DNA of 64,000 nucleotides from Hymenobacter properus (GTDB lineage: Bacteria; Bacteroidota; Bacteroidia; Cytophagales; Hymenobacteraceae). A model generated the notes under the pieces. It was not told the origin of the DNA. It searched no databases and worked only from the letters and a program-made list of their open reading frames with translations. A program made the translations under genes and the position numbers. The DNA lies in contig NZ_JADQDP010000002.1 in the NCBI RefSeq assembly GCF_015694735.1, positions 310,001 through 374,000 of the forward strand, read 5' to 3'. Positions 33,057 through 44,573 of the stretch are shown piece after piece (position 1 is the stretch's first letter; every line of letters begins with the position of its first letter).

Positions 33057-34532
33057 ATGAGCAAAAAGTTGCCTACCCGCCAAGAAGATTATTCGCTCTG
33101 GTACAATGAGTTAGTAAAGCGTGCTGGCCTGGCCGAAAATTCGGCCGTGCGCGGCTGCATGGTGATTAAGCCCTACGGCTACGCCATTTGGGAAAAAATG
33201 CAGCGCCAGCTCGACGACATGTTCAAGCGCACCGGCCACGAAAACGCCTACTTCCCGCTCTTCGTGCCCAAAAGCCTGTTCGAAGCCGAGGAGAAAAACG
33301 CCGAAGGCTTTGCCAAAGAGTGCGCCGTGGTGACGCACTACCGCCTCCAGACCGACCCCGACAAGCCGGGCAAGCTGCGCGTGGACCCCAACGCCAAGCT
33401 GGAAGAAGAACTGGTGGTGCGCCCTACCTCCGAAGCCATTATCTGGAACACCTACAAAAACTGGGTACAGAGCTACCGCGACCTGCCGCTGCTCATCAAC
33501 CAGTGGGCCAACGTGGTGCGCTGGGAAATGCGCACGCGCCTCTTCCTGCGCACGGCCGAGTTTCTGTGGCAGGAGGGCCACACCGCCCACGCCACCGCCG
33601 AGGAAGCCGTGGCCGAAACCCGCCAGATGCTCGACGTGTACGCCGAGTTTGCCGAGGAGCATATGGCCCTGCCCGTGGTGAAAGGCGTGAAAACCCCCAA
33701 CGAACGGTTTGCCGGTGCCGAAGACACCTATTGCATTGAGGCGCTGATGCAGGACGGCAAGGCCCTGCAGGCCGGCACCAGCCACTTCCTGGGCCAGAAC
33801 TTCGCCAAAGCCTTCGACGTGCAGTTTTCGAACAAGGAAGGCGTGCGCGAGCACGTGTGGGGCACCAGCTGGGGCGTGAGCACCCGCCTGATGGGCGCCC
33901 TCATCATGGCCCACTCCGACGATGAAGGCCTGGTGCTGCCGCCCAAGCTGGCGCCCATCCAGGTGGTCATCGTGCCCATCTACAAAACCGGCGAGCTGGA
34001 CGCTCTCATCGAGCGCATCCGGCCTATTCAGCAGGGCCTTATCGCGCGCGGCATCTCGGTGAAGCTCGACAGCCGCGACACCGAGCGCCCCGGCTTCAAA
34101 TTTGCCGAGTGGGAGCTGAAGGGCGTGCCCGTGCGCCTGGCCATCGGCGCGCGCGACCTCGACGCCGGCATGGTGGAAGTGGTGCGTCGCGACACCAAGG
34201 AGAAAATGAGCCTGCCGCTGGCCGACATTGTGGCCACCGTTGACCAGCTGTTGGTTGATATTCAAACCAACATCTACGCCAAGGCCAAGGACTTCCGCGA
34301 CACGCACACCACGCGCGTGGACAGCTACGACGAGTTCAAGCGCATGCTGGACGAGGAGCCCGGCTTCCTGCTGGCTCACTACGACGGCACTTCCGAAACC
34401 GAGGAACGCATCAAGGAAGAAACCAAAGCCACCGTGCGTTGCCTGGCCCTGGCCGAACCCGACGAGGAAGGCATTTGCATGGTGACGGGCAAGCCGAGCC
34501 CGCGCCGGGCCTACTTCGCCCGGGCTTACTAA
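33057..34532 (+). CDS. proS: Proline-tRNA ligase (type 3, ProS2-like)
   Basis: Charges tRNA(Pro) in the cytoplasm. 491 residues from the ATG at 33057 ([20 protein letters not shown]); ATG 33048 is also possible. It is the archaeal/eukaryotic-like form without the editing insertion between motifs 2 and 3. Class II motif 1 is around [15 protein letters not shown], and the motif 2 region contains [20 protein letters not shown]. The anticodon-binding domain starts near [12 protein letters not shown], and a C-terminal zinc-binding-like domain ends the protein with FARAY, a conserved terminal Tyr. It has no operon partners. Confidence 0.95.
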   Translation: MSKKLPTRQEDYSLWYNELVKRAGLAENSAVRGCMVIKPYGYAIWEKMQRQLDDMFKRTGHENAYFPLFVPKSLFEAEEKNAEGFAKECAVVTHYRLQTDPDKPGKLRVDPNAKLEEELVVRPTSEAIIWNTYKNWVQSYRDLPLLINQWANVVRWEMRTRLFLRTAEFLWQEGHTAHATAEEAVAETRQMLDVYAEFAEEHMALPVVKGVKTPNERFAGAEDTYCIEALMQDGKALQAGTSHFLGQNFAKAFDVQFSNKEGVREHVWGTSWGVSTRLMGALIMAHSDDEGLVLPPKLAPIQVVIVPIYKTGELDALIERIRPIQQGLIARGISVKLDSRDTERPGFKFAEWELKGVPVRLAIGARDLDAGMVEVVRRDTKEKMSLPLADIVATVDQLLVDIQTNIYAKAKDFRDTHTTRVDSYDEFKRMLDEEPGFLLAHYDGTSETEERIKEETKATVRCLALAEPDEEGICMVTGKPSPRRAYFARAY

Positions 34533-34589
34533 AACGCGATAAGCTAACCGCGGGGCAGCTGTCAATACACGGGTGCACCAGGATAAATT

Positions 34590-34647
34590 TCAGGCCTCAG
34601 CGAGGCCACAGCTTTGTTTCTGAAGCTGTGGCCTCGCTGAGGCCTGA
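34590..34647. repeat. 25-bp perfect inverted repeat after proS
   Basis: The arms 34590-34614 and 34623-34647 (TCAGGCCTCAGCGAGGCCAC and onward) are perfect reverse complements around an 8-base loop, 57 bases after the proS stop. Each arm itself contains a GGCCTCAGCGAGGCC dyad. There is no U run, so it may be a REP-like element more than a terminator. Confidence 0.85.
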
Positions 34648-34740
34648 TTCATTCAGCATGAGCTCATAACCTGTAGGGTAGGTTAAATTTTATTATGAAT
34701 TAAATAAAAAATTTGATTTAATTCATAAAATGGCTCGTTG

Positions 34741-34756
34741 TTGGCACTATCTTTGG
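34741..34756 (+). promoter_or_regulatory. Overlapping sigma-54-like and -7 box motif
   Basis: TTGGCACTATCTTTGG matches the sigma-54 consensus TTGGCAC-N5-TTGC except for G in place of the final C. Within it TATCTTTG (34748-34755) is also an exact TAnnTTTG box. It lies 46 bases before the ATG at 34803, in an AT-rich stretch unlike the surrounding DNA. Which sigma factor applies is open. Confidence 0.35.
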
Positions 34757-34802
34757 GCCATTAAAGTGCCACGTGGTTGCGTGGTGCTAACTTCTTTCAC
34801 TC

Positions 34803-35228
34803 ATGCGTAATTTTCTACTCGCACTCCTTATCTTACTGGGCAGCAATGCTTACGCCCAAACTACCATCACCATTCCCAGCAAAGCGGCGAGCAAGCTTGA
34901 GAAGCTGCTCAAGCAAACGCAAGATGCTATGGAGGTGGGCAAGAAGGCGGCAATTCTGCCCGTCGAAGCCCGCCCGCTGACCAACCGTGTATTGGCGCAG
35001 TCCACTTCCGATTTCCTGGCCCTCGCCTCACGCACCAATCCCACCAAGGAAGCCTTTCTGCAGAGCCTCGACGCTGGCCTAAGCCGCATCAACCCGCTGA
35101 TGAAAACCCTGGAGGACCGTCAGCAGACCGCTTCTTTCTATCAGGACCTGCTCGATTTGGTGGGCATTGAAAGCTCCGAAGGGCGCCTCACGGCCTTTGT
35201 CGAAAGCGAGTCAACGGCCAAGCAGTAA
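34803..35228 (+). CDS. Small secreted protein, DUF4844-like
   Basis: 141 residues with a signal peptide (MRNFLLALLILLGSNAYAQ). The remainder is helical and contains ASRTNPTKEAFLQSLDAGL, LEDRQQTASFYQDLLDLVG and IESSEGRL, which recall the DUF4844 family; this match is from memory and tentative. Function is unknown. The upstream region is markedly AT-rich. It converges on the OmpA/PD40 gene across a perfect 33-bp inverted repeat. Confidence 0.7.
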   Translation: MRNFLLALLILLGSNAYAQTTITIPSKAASKLEKLLKQTQDAMEVGKKAAILPVEARPLTNRVLAQSTSDFLALASRTNPTKEAFLQSLDAGLSRINPLMKTLEDRQQTASFYQDLLDLVGIESSEGRLTAFVESESTAKQ

Positions 35229-35230
35229 GC

Positions 35231-35300
35231 TACTTTCCCGGTCAAACAAGAAGCCCCGGTACCAAGCGGTACCGGGGCTTCTTGTTTGACCGGGAAAGTA
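35231..35300. repeat. 33-bp perfect inverted repeat in a convergent gap
   Basis: The arms 35231-35263 and 35268-35300 are exact reverse complements with a 4-base loop. The inner stem is AAGCCCCGGTACC / GGTACCGGGGCTT, resembling the hairpins at 2387 and 17844. The repeat begins two bases after one stop codon and ends 11 bases before the other. It should form a very stable bidirectional hairpin. Confidence 0.95.
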
Positions 35301-35311
35301 GTGCGAAAGCG

Positions 35312-37414
35312 CTACTTCTTGGTAATGGTGAACTCCACGCGGCGGTTGCGCGAGCGGGTTTCTTCCTGGTCGTTGCTGGCAATGGGCTTGGTGCCACCGA
35401 AACCCTCGGTGGTGATGCGGCCCCCGTTGATGCCGTGGGCCACGAGGTACTTCTTCACCTCGTTCACGCGGTCCTGGCTCAGCTTCAGGTTCAGGGCAGG
35501 GTCGCCCTGGTTGTCGGTGTGGCCGGAAATCTTGATTTCCACCGTGGGGTAGTCTTTCATGATGCGGATGAGGCGCAGCAGTTCGGGGTAGGAGCTGGTG
35601 TTGAGGTAGTACTTGCTTTGCTGGAAGAAGATGTTGTTCAGCTTCACGGTCTGGCCCACGTCGAAGGGCACGAGGAACAGGTCTTGCTTCTGCTCCGAGT
35701 ACTTGTCCTTGGCCGTCACGTCGAGGTTGGCGTTTTCGGCGATGTAGCCTTTGGCCTCGGCGCGCACGCCGTACTGCACGCCGCTGGGCAGCACAATGGT
35801 ATAGGAGCCATCACGCGGGTCCGTCTCGGTCACACCGATTTCCTCGCCCGTGAGCAGGTTTTCGTAGTGAATGATGGCCCGGATGGGTTTCTTGGTGTTC
35901 ACGTCGAGCACCTGGCCGGTCAGCAGGGTCACCACTTCGGGCTGGAAGGCGGGGGCCAGCGAGATGCGGAAGATGTCCTTCGAACCGTCGATGCCGTTGC
36001 GCGACGACACCAGGTAAGCGTCCTGGCCGGCGGCCGAGATGGTATAGTAGGCGTCGAAGTCGGGCGAGTTCACCACCGGGCCCAGGTTGCGGGGCGTGCT
36101 CCAGTTGGTCCAGGTATCATCGAGGCGCTTGGTATAAAAGATGTCGGACTTGCCGTAGCCACCGCGCCCGTCGCTGGCGAAGTACAAGGTCTTTTCATCG
36201 GCCGCCAGGAAAGGGGCGAAGTCCGAGCCGGTAGTGTTGATGTTGCGGCCCAGGTTGATGGGCTTGGTCCACTCGGTTTGCTTTTTCACAGTGGCCACGC
36301 CTTCGGGCAGGGTTTCGGGTTTGGGGAAGCTCACGTACAAGTCTTGCCCGCCAACGCCGTCGTTGCGCTCCACGGCCATGAGCAGAGCCTTGCCCGAAGT
36401 AGCCAGAAAGCCGTCGATGTGCTCGGGGTCTTTGTTGTAGAAGTCGTCAATTTCTACCTTCACCGGCTTGGTCCAGCCGCCGGGTGTTTGCTTGCTCATG
36501 CTGAAGCCTTTAGGCTGCATCAGGCCGTCTTCGTACACGCCAATGAGCAGGGCCGACCGGCCGTTGGCCGACACCGAGGCCAGGCCGTTGGGGTCTTCGG
36601 GGCTGTTGCTGGGCTCGGCCATGTTCTTTGCCAAGCTCCAGGTTTTGTTGCGGCCCGATAGCAGCTTCGAGTACCAAATGTCCTGCGGGTCGCGCGAGCC
36701 GCCCACGTTGCCGGGATGGTTTTGGCGGGCAAAGTACAGGGTGCGGCCGTCGGGCGAAATCACGGGGTGGGTGTCCACATAGCGCGTGTTCACGTTCGGT
36801 CCCAGGTTCACCAGCGACGAGTCGAACTGCGTCGACTTCACTGCCTCGGGGCCTTTGGGCTCGGTGAAGTCCTGCTTCACCATGGTGGAGGCCACGTCGG
36901 CCACGCCAATGGCATCAATCTGGTTAACGCCCTCTACCTTGGCCGTGTTCATGTACACCTTCACGCCCAGGGTGCGGTAGTCGGCTGTCGGAAAGCGAAT
37001 TTCAAGCGTGCGGAAGGTTTCGGGCAGGGGGCCAGGGTTGGCGTTGGCGTACACTTCGTGGTGCTCGCCCTTGGTGTCTACCAGCTCCACTTTGGTGATA
37101 GAGCCGGGGTTGAAGTTCTCCACGATAGTGACCTGCTGGGCCGCAATGGAGCGGGCGAAGCGCACTTCAATGAACTCATTGGGCCCCTCCTTGCGCGGAA
37201 TCCAGGCGTCGTTGCTGATTTGGCCCAGTGGCAGGGCGTTGGGCACGCCCAGCACCTGATTGGGCGAAAATGGGTCCTTGCCTTCCGACTTGTAGGACGA
37301 TACCGCGACGAGGCGGGCGGCCCACTGCACGTGCTGGGCCAGGGCCGGCGCCGCCGAGAGCAGCAGGGCTGCTGGTACGGCCAGTAAGGTGTTTCGGATA
37401 AGATAATTATTCAT
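35312..37414 (-). CDS. OmpA-family protein with PD40 repeats
   Basis: 700 residues, secreted (signal AVPAALLLSAAPALAQ). After an N-terminal beta domain (about 28-180) there are WD40/PD40-like propeller repeats (HPVISPDGRTLYFARQNHPG, APFLAADEKTLYFASDGRGG, DIFYTKR), then a carboxypeptidase-regulatory-like domain (LLTGQVLDVNTKKPIRAIIH) and a C-terminal OmpA peptidoglycan-binding domain (ISGHTDNQGDPALNLKLSQD, RVNEVKKYLV, SRNRRVEFTI). This architecture is common in Bacteroidota proteins that link the outer membrane to peptidoglycan; some are involved in type IX secretion or gliding. Its specific role is unknown. Confidence 0.92.
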   Translation of the reverse strand: MNNYLIRNTLLAVPAALLLSAAPALAQHVQWAARLVAVSSYKSEGKDPFSPNQVLGVPNALPLGQISNDAWIPRKEGPNEFIEVRFARSIAAQQVTIVENFNPGSITKVELVDTKGEHHEVYANANPGPLPETFRTLEIRFPTADYRTLGVKVYMNTAKVEGVNQIDAIGVADVASTMVKQDFTEPKGPEAVKSTQFDSSLVNLGPNVNTRYVDTHPVISPDGRTLYFARQNHPGNVGGSRDPQDIWYSKLLSGRNKTWSLAKNMAEPSNSPEDPNGLASVSANGRSALLIGVYEDGLMQPKGFSMSKQTPGGWTKPVKVEIDDFYNKDPEHIDGFLATSGKALLMAVERNDGVGGQDLYVSFPKPETLPEGVATVKKQTEWTKPINLGRNINTTGSDFAPFLAADEKTLYFASDGRGGYGKSDIFYTKRLDDTWTNWSTPRNLGPVVNSPDFDAYYTISAAGQDAYLVSSRNGIDGSKDIFRISLAPAFQPEVVTLLTGQVLDVNTKKPIRAIIHYENLLTGEEIGVTETDPRDGSYTIVLPSGVQYGVRAEAKGYIAENANLDVTAKDKYSEQKQDLFLVPFDVGQTVKLNNIFFQQSKYYLNTSSYPELLRLIRIMKDYPTVEIKISGHTDNQGDPALNLKLSQDRVNEVKKYLVAHGINGGRITTEGFGGTKPIASNDQEETRSRNRRVEFTITKK

Positions 37415-37536
37415 AGTAACGGCAGGATGAAAAATGTAGCAACAGGAGTAGGCAGGGCAAATAACGGCAAAAGCAAACGAATGAAGAATAATTTACCGCC
37501 GCCAACCTGCCGAAAAGGATTTGCGGAGCCTCCCGA

Positions 37537-39693
37537 ATGAATGTATTACCTTCCCGGTGCCGTTCCGCGAGGCGTTATTCGGCGGGGCGGGGAGGTGTGG
37601 TAATTCAAGGTTTTACGGTGCGTAAAAAGTGGACGGCGGCCAGGGGGCGCCTCCTGATTCGACGCGCCGTGGCCGGGCTGATTTTATTGTTTTTCCTAGT
37701 GCCGGCCCCACGCGCCTCCGCTCAGGTAGGGGCCACTCCGTTCGGCCCCGTGTTTCGGGGCCTGCGCCCGGCCGGAGCCGACACGGCCCTATTTCTGCTG
37801 GCTCAGGCGCGGCGTGTGGGCGTGAGCACCTTCGTGCAAACCAGCCGGGCGCTGGGCTACCTGCAGCTGGGGCCGCGCCAGCAGCTGCGCTACCGGGTGG
37901 GCTCCGACTGGATTTACGACTCGCGCGGCACGCCGCCTTTCGTGCGGCAAGACTACGGGGCCGACGTGGCCCACGTCTTCATGCTTGATGCCGCCCAGCA
38001 CTGGCATATCGGCCAGCAACTGCACTACGACCAAAGCCGCGCCAACGCCACCCGCACTGGCCTGTGGCTGGGCCGCCTGGGCTACCAGCGCCGCCTGCGC
38101 CCCGGCAATGCCCTCGATACCCTGAGCCAGCTGCACCTCACCGCCCTGGGCGGCCTGGCCACCGACCACCGCAACGGCCGCTCCGACGCGGGCCTGGCCT
38201 ACGGCTTCGACGCCGCCGCGCTGTATTTTCTCAACGGTACGGCCGCGCCACCGCTGGCTTTGCGCGTGCTGGGCACCCGCGCCCAGCTGGGCCCGCGCAC
38301 CATGCAGCGTTTGGTGGCCGAGGCGGCCGGCGAGCAGACTTTCCTGGAAAATGCGCCGCTGCTGGTACAGGGCCGCCTGGGCTTCCGCACCAACCGCGCC
38401 GAAGACTACCTGCTGGGCTCGGTGCAACGCATCCAGTCCGACACGGTGCTGGCCCAGGCGGGCGCTACCTATAAAGTGAACGAGTATGCCACGCTGCGCT
38501 CCGACAACAGCGTGCTACTGCCCACCCGCGCCTTTCTGTACCGCCGGCTGAGCGAGGGAGCCGACACCCTGCAGGACGTGGGCTACCGCCAACGCGAAAT
38601 CGACACCCGGCAGGAGCTGCGCTTTGCCCGGCCCAAGCTGCAGGCCAGCATCACCTTCAACTACCACGAGCGCACCCGCGCCTACTACCTCGACAACTCC
38701 CGCCGCCTGAACGCGCCCCGGCTGGCGGCCGCCCTGGCCCGCGAGCAGGTGAAGGACATCACCGAGCAAACCACTCTGTGGCAGGGCAACCTCACCTGGC
38801 TGCCCACGGCTCGCCACGCCCTGGCGCTGCTGGGCTCGGCCCAGCTGCTGCGCGTGGACGCCCCCAGCAAGGACAACCAGCAAATCCGCGACGAAGCCCA
38901 GCACCTGGCCCGCCTGACCTGGACGGGCCGCTGGGCCGGGGCCTTCCGCACCACGCTGGGCGTGGCCGGCGAGTACCGCCAAACGGTGTTCATCCGGGCG
39001 GGGCTGAGCGCCGAGAACTACACCGACCACCTGCTGCACTGGGAACCGGGCTTCACGTGGGCGCCGGGCAAATGGAGCATCCGCTCCAATTACCACCTAT
39101 GGGTGAGCTACCAGGTGCGCGACCAGGCCACCGAGCAGGCCCGCAACCGCGCCAGCCGCGTGCTGGAGCAAACCCAGGGCATCACTTACCAGCTGCGCCC
39201 GCGCCTGCTGCTGCTGGCCGACTACGTGCGCCGCGAAAACCGTGTGGGCCAGCTCGACTGGACCAAGTTCCGCGAAAGCCCGCTCGATACCAGCGTGACC
39301 CACGACCTGAACATCGGCGCCCGCCAGAGCTGGGCCGGGCCCAAGGGCAGCACCAGCCTGCGCCTGGGCTACCGCCTGCTGGAGCAGCGCAACTACGGCC
39401 GCGCCGCCCTGCTGCCCGACGCCTCGGCCGCGAACCCCGCCGTGAGCTTGATTTACCTGCACAACATTACCCGGCAGCAGGGGCCCGAGGTGGCCGTGGA
39501 GCGCCGCGCCACCGCCGGCTTCAACCTCACGGCCAGCCTGTGGCTGCAGTGGATGCGGACGTACTCGACTTATACCGTAGGCAAGGGCAGCTTCATAGGC
39601 ACCAGCTACTCGGCAGCTGATTTGGAGCGCGAAACCAGCCGCGTGCTGCCCTACTTCGAGCTGACGGCGGAATGGCGTGTGGGTAGAAGATAA
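37537..39693 (+). CDS. Large outer-membrane-like protein of unknown family
   Basis: 718 residues. A signal peptide is seen at about residues 37-63 (RRAVAGLILLFFLVPAPRASAQ), so a GTG at 37618 giving a shorter N-terminus is a plausible alternative start. The mature part has dense alternating amphipathic strands with Arg, Tyr and Leu (TLRSDNSVLLPTRAFLYRRL; TSLRLGYRLLEQRNYGRAAL) and ends in an aromatic/charged strand (FELTAEWRVGRR), suggesting a beta-barrel or long beta-solenoid. No family is recognised. It lies 36 bases upstream of the T9SS cargo gene on the same strand, so the two may be co-transcribed. Confidence 0.7.
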   Translation: MNVLPSRCRSARRYSAGRGGVVIQGFTVRKKWTAARGRLLIRRAVAGLILLFFLVPAPRASAQVGATPFGPVFRGLRPAGADTALFLLAQARRVGVSTFVQTSRALGYLQLGPRQQLRYRVGSDWIYDSRGTPPFVRQDYGADVAHVFMLDAAQHWHIGQQLHYDQSRANATRTGLWLGRLGYQRRLRPGNALDTLSQLHLTALGGLATDHRNGRSDAGLAYGFDAAALYFLNGTAAPPLALRVLGTRAQLGPRTMQRLVAEAAGEQTFLENAPLLVQGRLGFRTNRAEDYLLGSVQRIQSDTVLAQAGATYKVNEYATLRSDNSVLLPTRAFLYRRLSEGADTLQDVGYRQREIDTRQELRFARPKLQASITFNYHERTRAYYLDNSRRLNAPRLAAALAREQVKDITEQTTLWQGNLTWLPTARHALALLGSAQLLRVDAPSKDNQQIRDEAQHLARLTWTGRWAGAFRTTLGVAGEYRQTVFIRAGLSAENYTDHLLHWEPGFTWAPGKWSIRSNYHLWVSYQVRDQATEQARNRASRVLEQTQGITYQLRPRLLLLADYVRRENRVGQLDWTKFRESPLDTSVTHDLNIGARQSWAGPKGSTSLRLGYRLLEQRNYGRAALLPDASAANPAVSLIYLHNITRQQGPEVAVERRATAGFNLTASLWLQWMRTYSTYTVGKGSFIGTSYSAADLERETSRVLPYFELTAEWRVGRR

Positions 39694-39729
39694 AAGCCTA
39701 TATTCGGCTTTCACTTCTTCCATAATCCC

Positions 39730-41553
39730 ATGAAACACATTATACTGCTATGGATTATTGTGCTGCTGGGTACCGGAGTACGCGCGCAGGTGCCTGTATT
39801 CGACCAGGTATCGGTACCGGCCAATGCCGTGTTTGGTGGGGTGGTGGCTGGGGCCGGGAGCAACATCTATGGCAGCCGGAGTGCCCCCGATGCCCAGGGC
39901 AACACCTACGAAGCGGGCACTTTCTACGGCAGTTCCGCTGCGTTCGGTCCGTTCAGCATTGCCGCTCCCACCCAAACGTTTGTGGCTTTTCGCAACGCCG
40001 CGGGCGTTTACCAATGGGCAGTGGGCGCGAGCAGCAACGGCACGATGCGCGTGAACGCCTTCAGCGCCGACGCCAATGGGGGAGTGGTAATAGCCGGTAG
40101 CTTTGATGGCAGCACGGCCACCTTCGGCCCCTTCACGCTCACCAATTCCTACGTGGGCATTCCCAATGCCTACCAGCGGCCAGATATTTTCGTGGCTAAG
40201 CTGAGCGCCACGGGCACTTGGCTGTGGGCGGTGCGAGCGGGCGGCGCCACCCAAACCGGCGCCTTCGACCTCGTGACGGATTTGCTGCTCGACAGTGCCG
40301 GCAACGCTTACGTGAGCGGCACCTTCGATGGGCCTACGGCGCAATTTGGCAGCACAGTGTTGACCAACGCTCCCCAAGTCCGTAACGACTTAACCGACGT
40401 GTTCGTGGCCAAGCTCAACGCTGCCGGAGCGTGGCAGTGGGCCGTGCAGGGTGGCGGCCCTGGCAATGATGAGGCGCCCTACCTGGCTTTTACCGCGGGA
40501 GGCGACTTATTGGTGACTGGCCACCTGTATAACTTCACCGCCACTTTCGGCACCGTCACCATCACCAATCCCACGGGCGGCGCTTTCGTGGCCAAGCTCA
40601 GCCCCGCCGGCGTTTGGCAATGGGCCACGTCTAGCAGCGGCAACGACCCTTGCGGCGGTACTCGGATAGCACAGCGGGCCTTGGTGGATGGGCAGGGGAA
40701 TATCTACGTGATGGGTTCCTTTAGTTCTACCACTGCCACCTTCGGCACCACCACCCTCACCAACACGCCCGGGCCTCGAATTTCTACCAGTTGCGCTGCC
40801 CCCAGCGACATGTTTGTGGCCAAGCTCAACGCCAGCGGCGCCTGGCAGTGGGCCGTGCGAGGCGGCGGCTCGGGCAGCGATAGTAACCAAGCCGTGGCCA
40901 TCGACGCGGCGGGCAACGCGTACCTGACGGGCTACTTTGCCGACTCTCCGGCCAGCTTTGGCAACACTACGCTTAATAATGGAAGCGCGATGTATTCCAT
41001 TAACAACGGCCCAGGCACAAGCTACTTCAAATACAACGACGTGTACGTGGCCAAGGTAAACGCCGCGGGCGTTTTTGAATGGGCCATTAGCGCCGGTGGG
41101 AATACCAGCGACTATGGTACCGGCATCACGATGGACGCGGCTGGGTGCTTAACCGTCACAGGGTATTTTAATAGTCCCACGCTGCGCTTCGGCTCGCTCA
41201 CGCTAAACAACCCGGCCGGCACCGGCGGGGGCTATTCGCCCTTCAGCGCCCACCTGAGCTGCCAACCGTTGTCCGCCGCCACGGCCCGGGAGGCAGGAGC
41301 GTTTGCCCTCTACCCCAACCCCAGCCGCACGGGCGACGCCACGCTTACCTGGCAATCGGCGCCGGGCCACCAGGCCGCGCGGCTGCTGGTGTATTCCGCA
41401 CTGGGGCAACTGGTGCTGGAAAAAGGCTTGGCCCCGTCCGCTGCGGGCACAGCCCACGTGACAGGGCTGGCCGCAGGCGTGTACCTGGCCCGCCTCGTCG
41501 ATTCGACGGGCGGGGAGCTGGGCGCCGCTCAACGGCTGGTGGTGCAGCCCTGA
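39730..41553 (+). CDS. SBBP-repeat protein with T9SS C-terminal sorting domain
   Basis: 607 residues. A signal peptide (IILLWIIVLLGTGVRAQ) is followed by repeats of about 60-70 residues with the pattern FVAKLNAAGAWQWAVQGGG and DAAGNAYLTGYF, typical of seven-bladed beta-propeller (SBBP) repeats. The last 80 residues form a type A T9SS sorting domain (ALYPNPSRTGDATLTW, then GLAAGVYLARLV). The protein is thus expected to cross the outer membrane by the type IX system and be attached to or released from the surface. The substrate or ligand is unknown. Confidence 0.88.
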   Translation: MKHIILLWIIVLLGTGVRAQVPVFDQVSVPANAVFGGVVAGAGSNIYGSRSAPDAQGNTYEAGTFYGSSAAFGPFSIAAPTQTFVAFRNAAGVYQWAVGASSNGTMRVNAFSADANGGVVIAGSFDGSTATFGPFTLTNSYVGIPNAYQRPDIFVAKLSATGTWLWAVRAGGATQTGAFDLVTDLLLDSAGNAYVSGTFDGPTAQFGSTVLTNAPQVRNDLTDVFVAKLNAAGAWQWAVQGGGPGNDEAPYLAFTAGGDLLVTGHLYNFTATFGTVTITNPTGGAFVAKLSPAGVWQWATSSSGNDPCGGTRIAQRALVDGQGNIYVMGSFSSTTATFGTTTLTNTPGPRISTSCAAPSDMFVAKLNASGAWQWAVRGGGSGSDSNQAVAIDAAGNAYLTGYFADSPASFGNTTLNNGSAMYSINNGPGTSYFKYNDVYVAKVNAAGVFEWAISAGGNTSDYGTGITMDAAGCLTVTGYFNSPTLRFGSLTLNNPAGTGGGYSPFSAHLSCQPLSAATAREAGAFALYPNPSRTGDATLTWQSAPGHQAARLLVYSALGQLVLEKGLAPSAAGTAHVTGLAAGVYLARLVDSTGGELGAAQRLVVQP

Positions 41554-41663
41554 GGCCGCCCAGCCAGTTCTGAGGGCGGGTTAGAAAAACGCGCTCCTTT
41601 GCGTTGGATGGCCCATTTAGTGCGAGCTTGCGCCGCAAGCCGCCGCCCCAATGCCCTCCTCCT

Positions 41664-44480
<2,817 letters not shown>

Positions 44481-44533
44481 CCTGTAAATATGCTGAAGAT
44501 GGGCTTAATGGCGATGAAAAAAGAGCGTGAATG

Positions 44534-44550
44534 CTCAGGATGACAGGCGT
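44534..44550. repeat. Single-arm relic of family B
   Basis: GCTCAGGATGACAGGCG matches the outer part of the family B arm (TGTCATCCTGAGC, reverse complement) found at 26474 and 26571. There is no partner arm nearby, so it looks like a decayed element in the rpoN/kinase gap. Confidence 0.5.
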
Positions 44551-44573
44551 TTTTCTGATTAAGGCCAGCGCCC

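Noticed and set aside
34590..34647. Simple Rho-independent terminator of proS
   Set aside because: The stem is perfect but lacks a U run and contains a smaller internal dyad; it is listed as a repeat instead.
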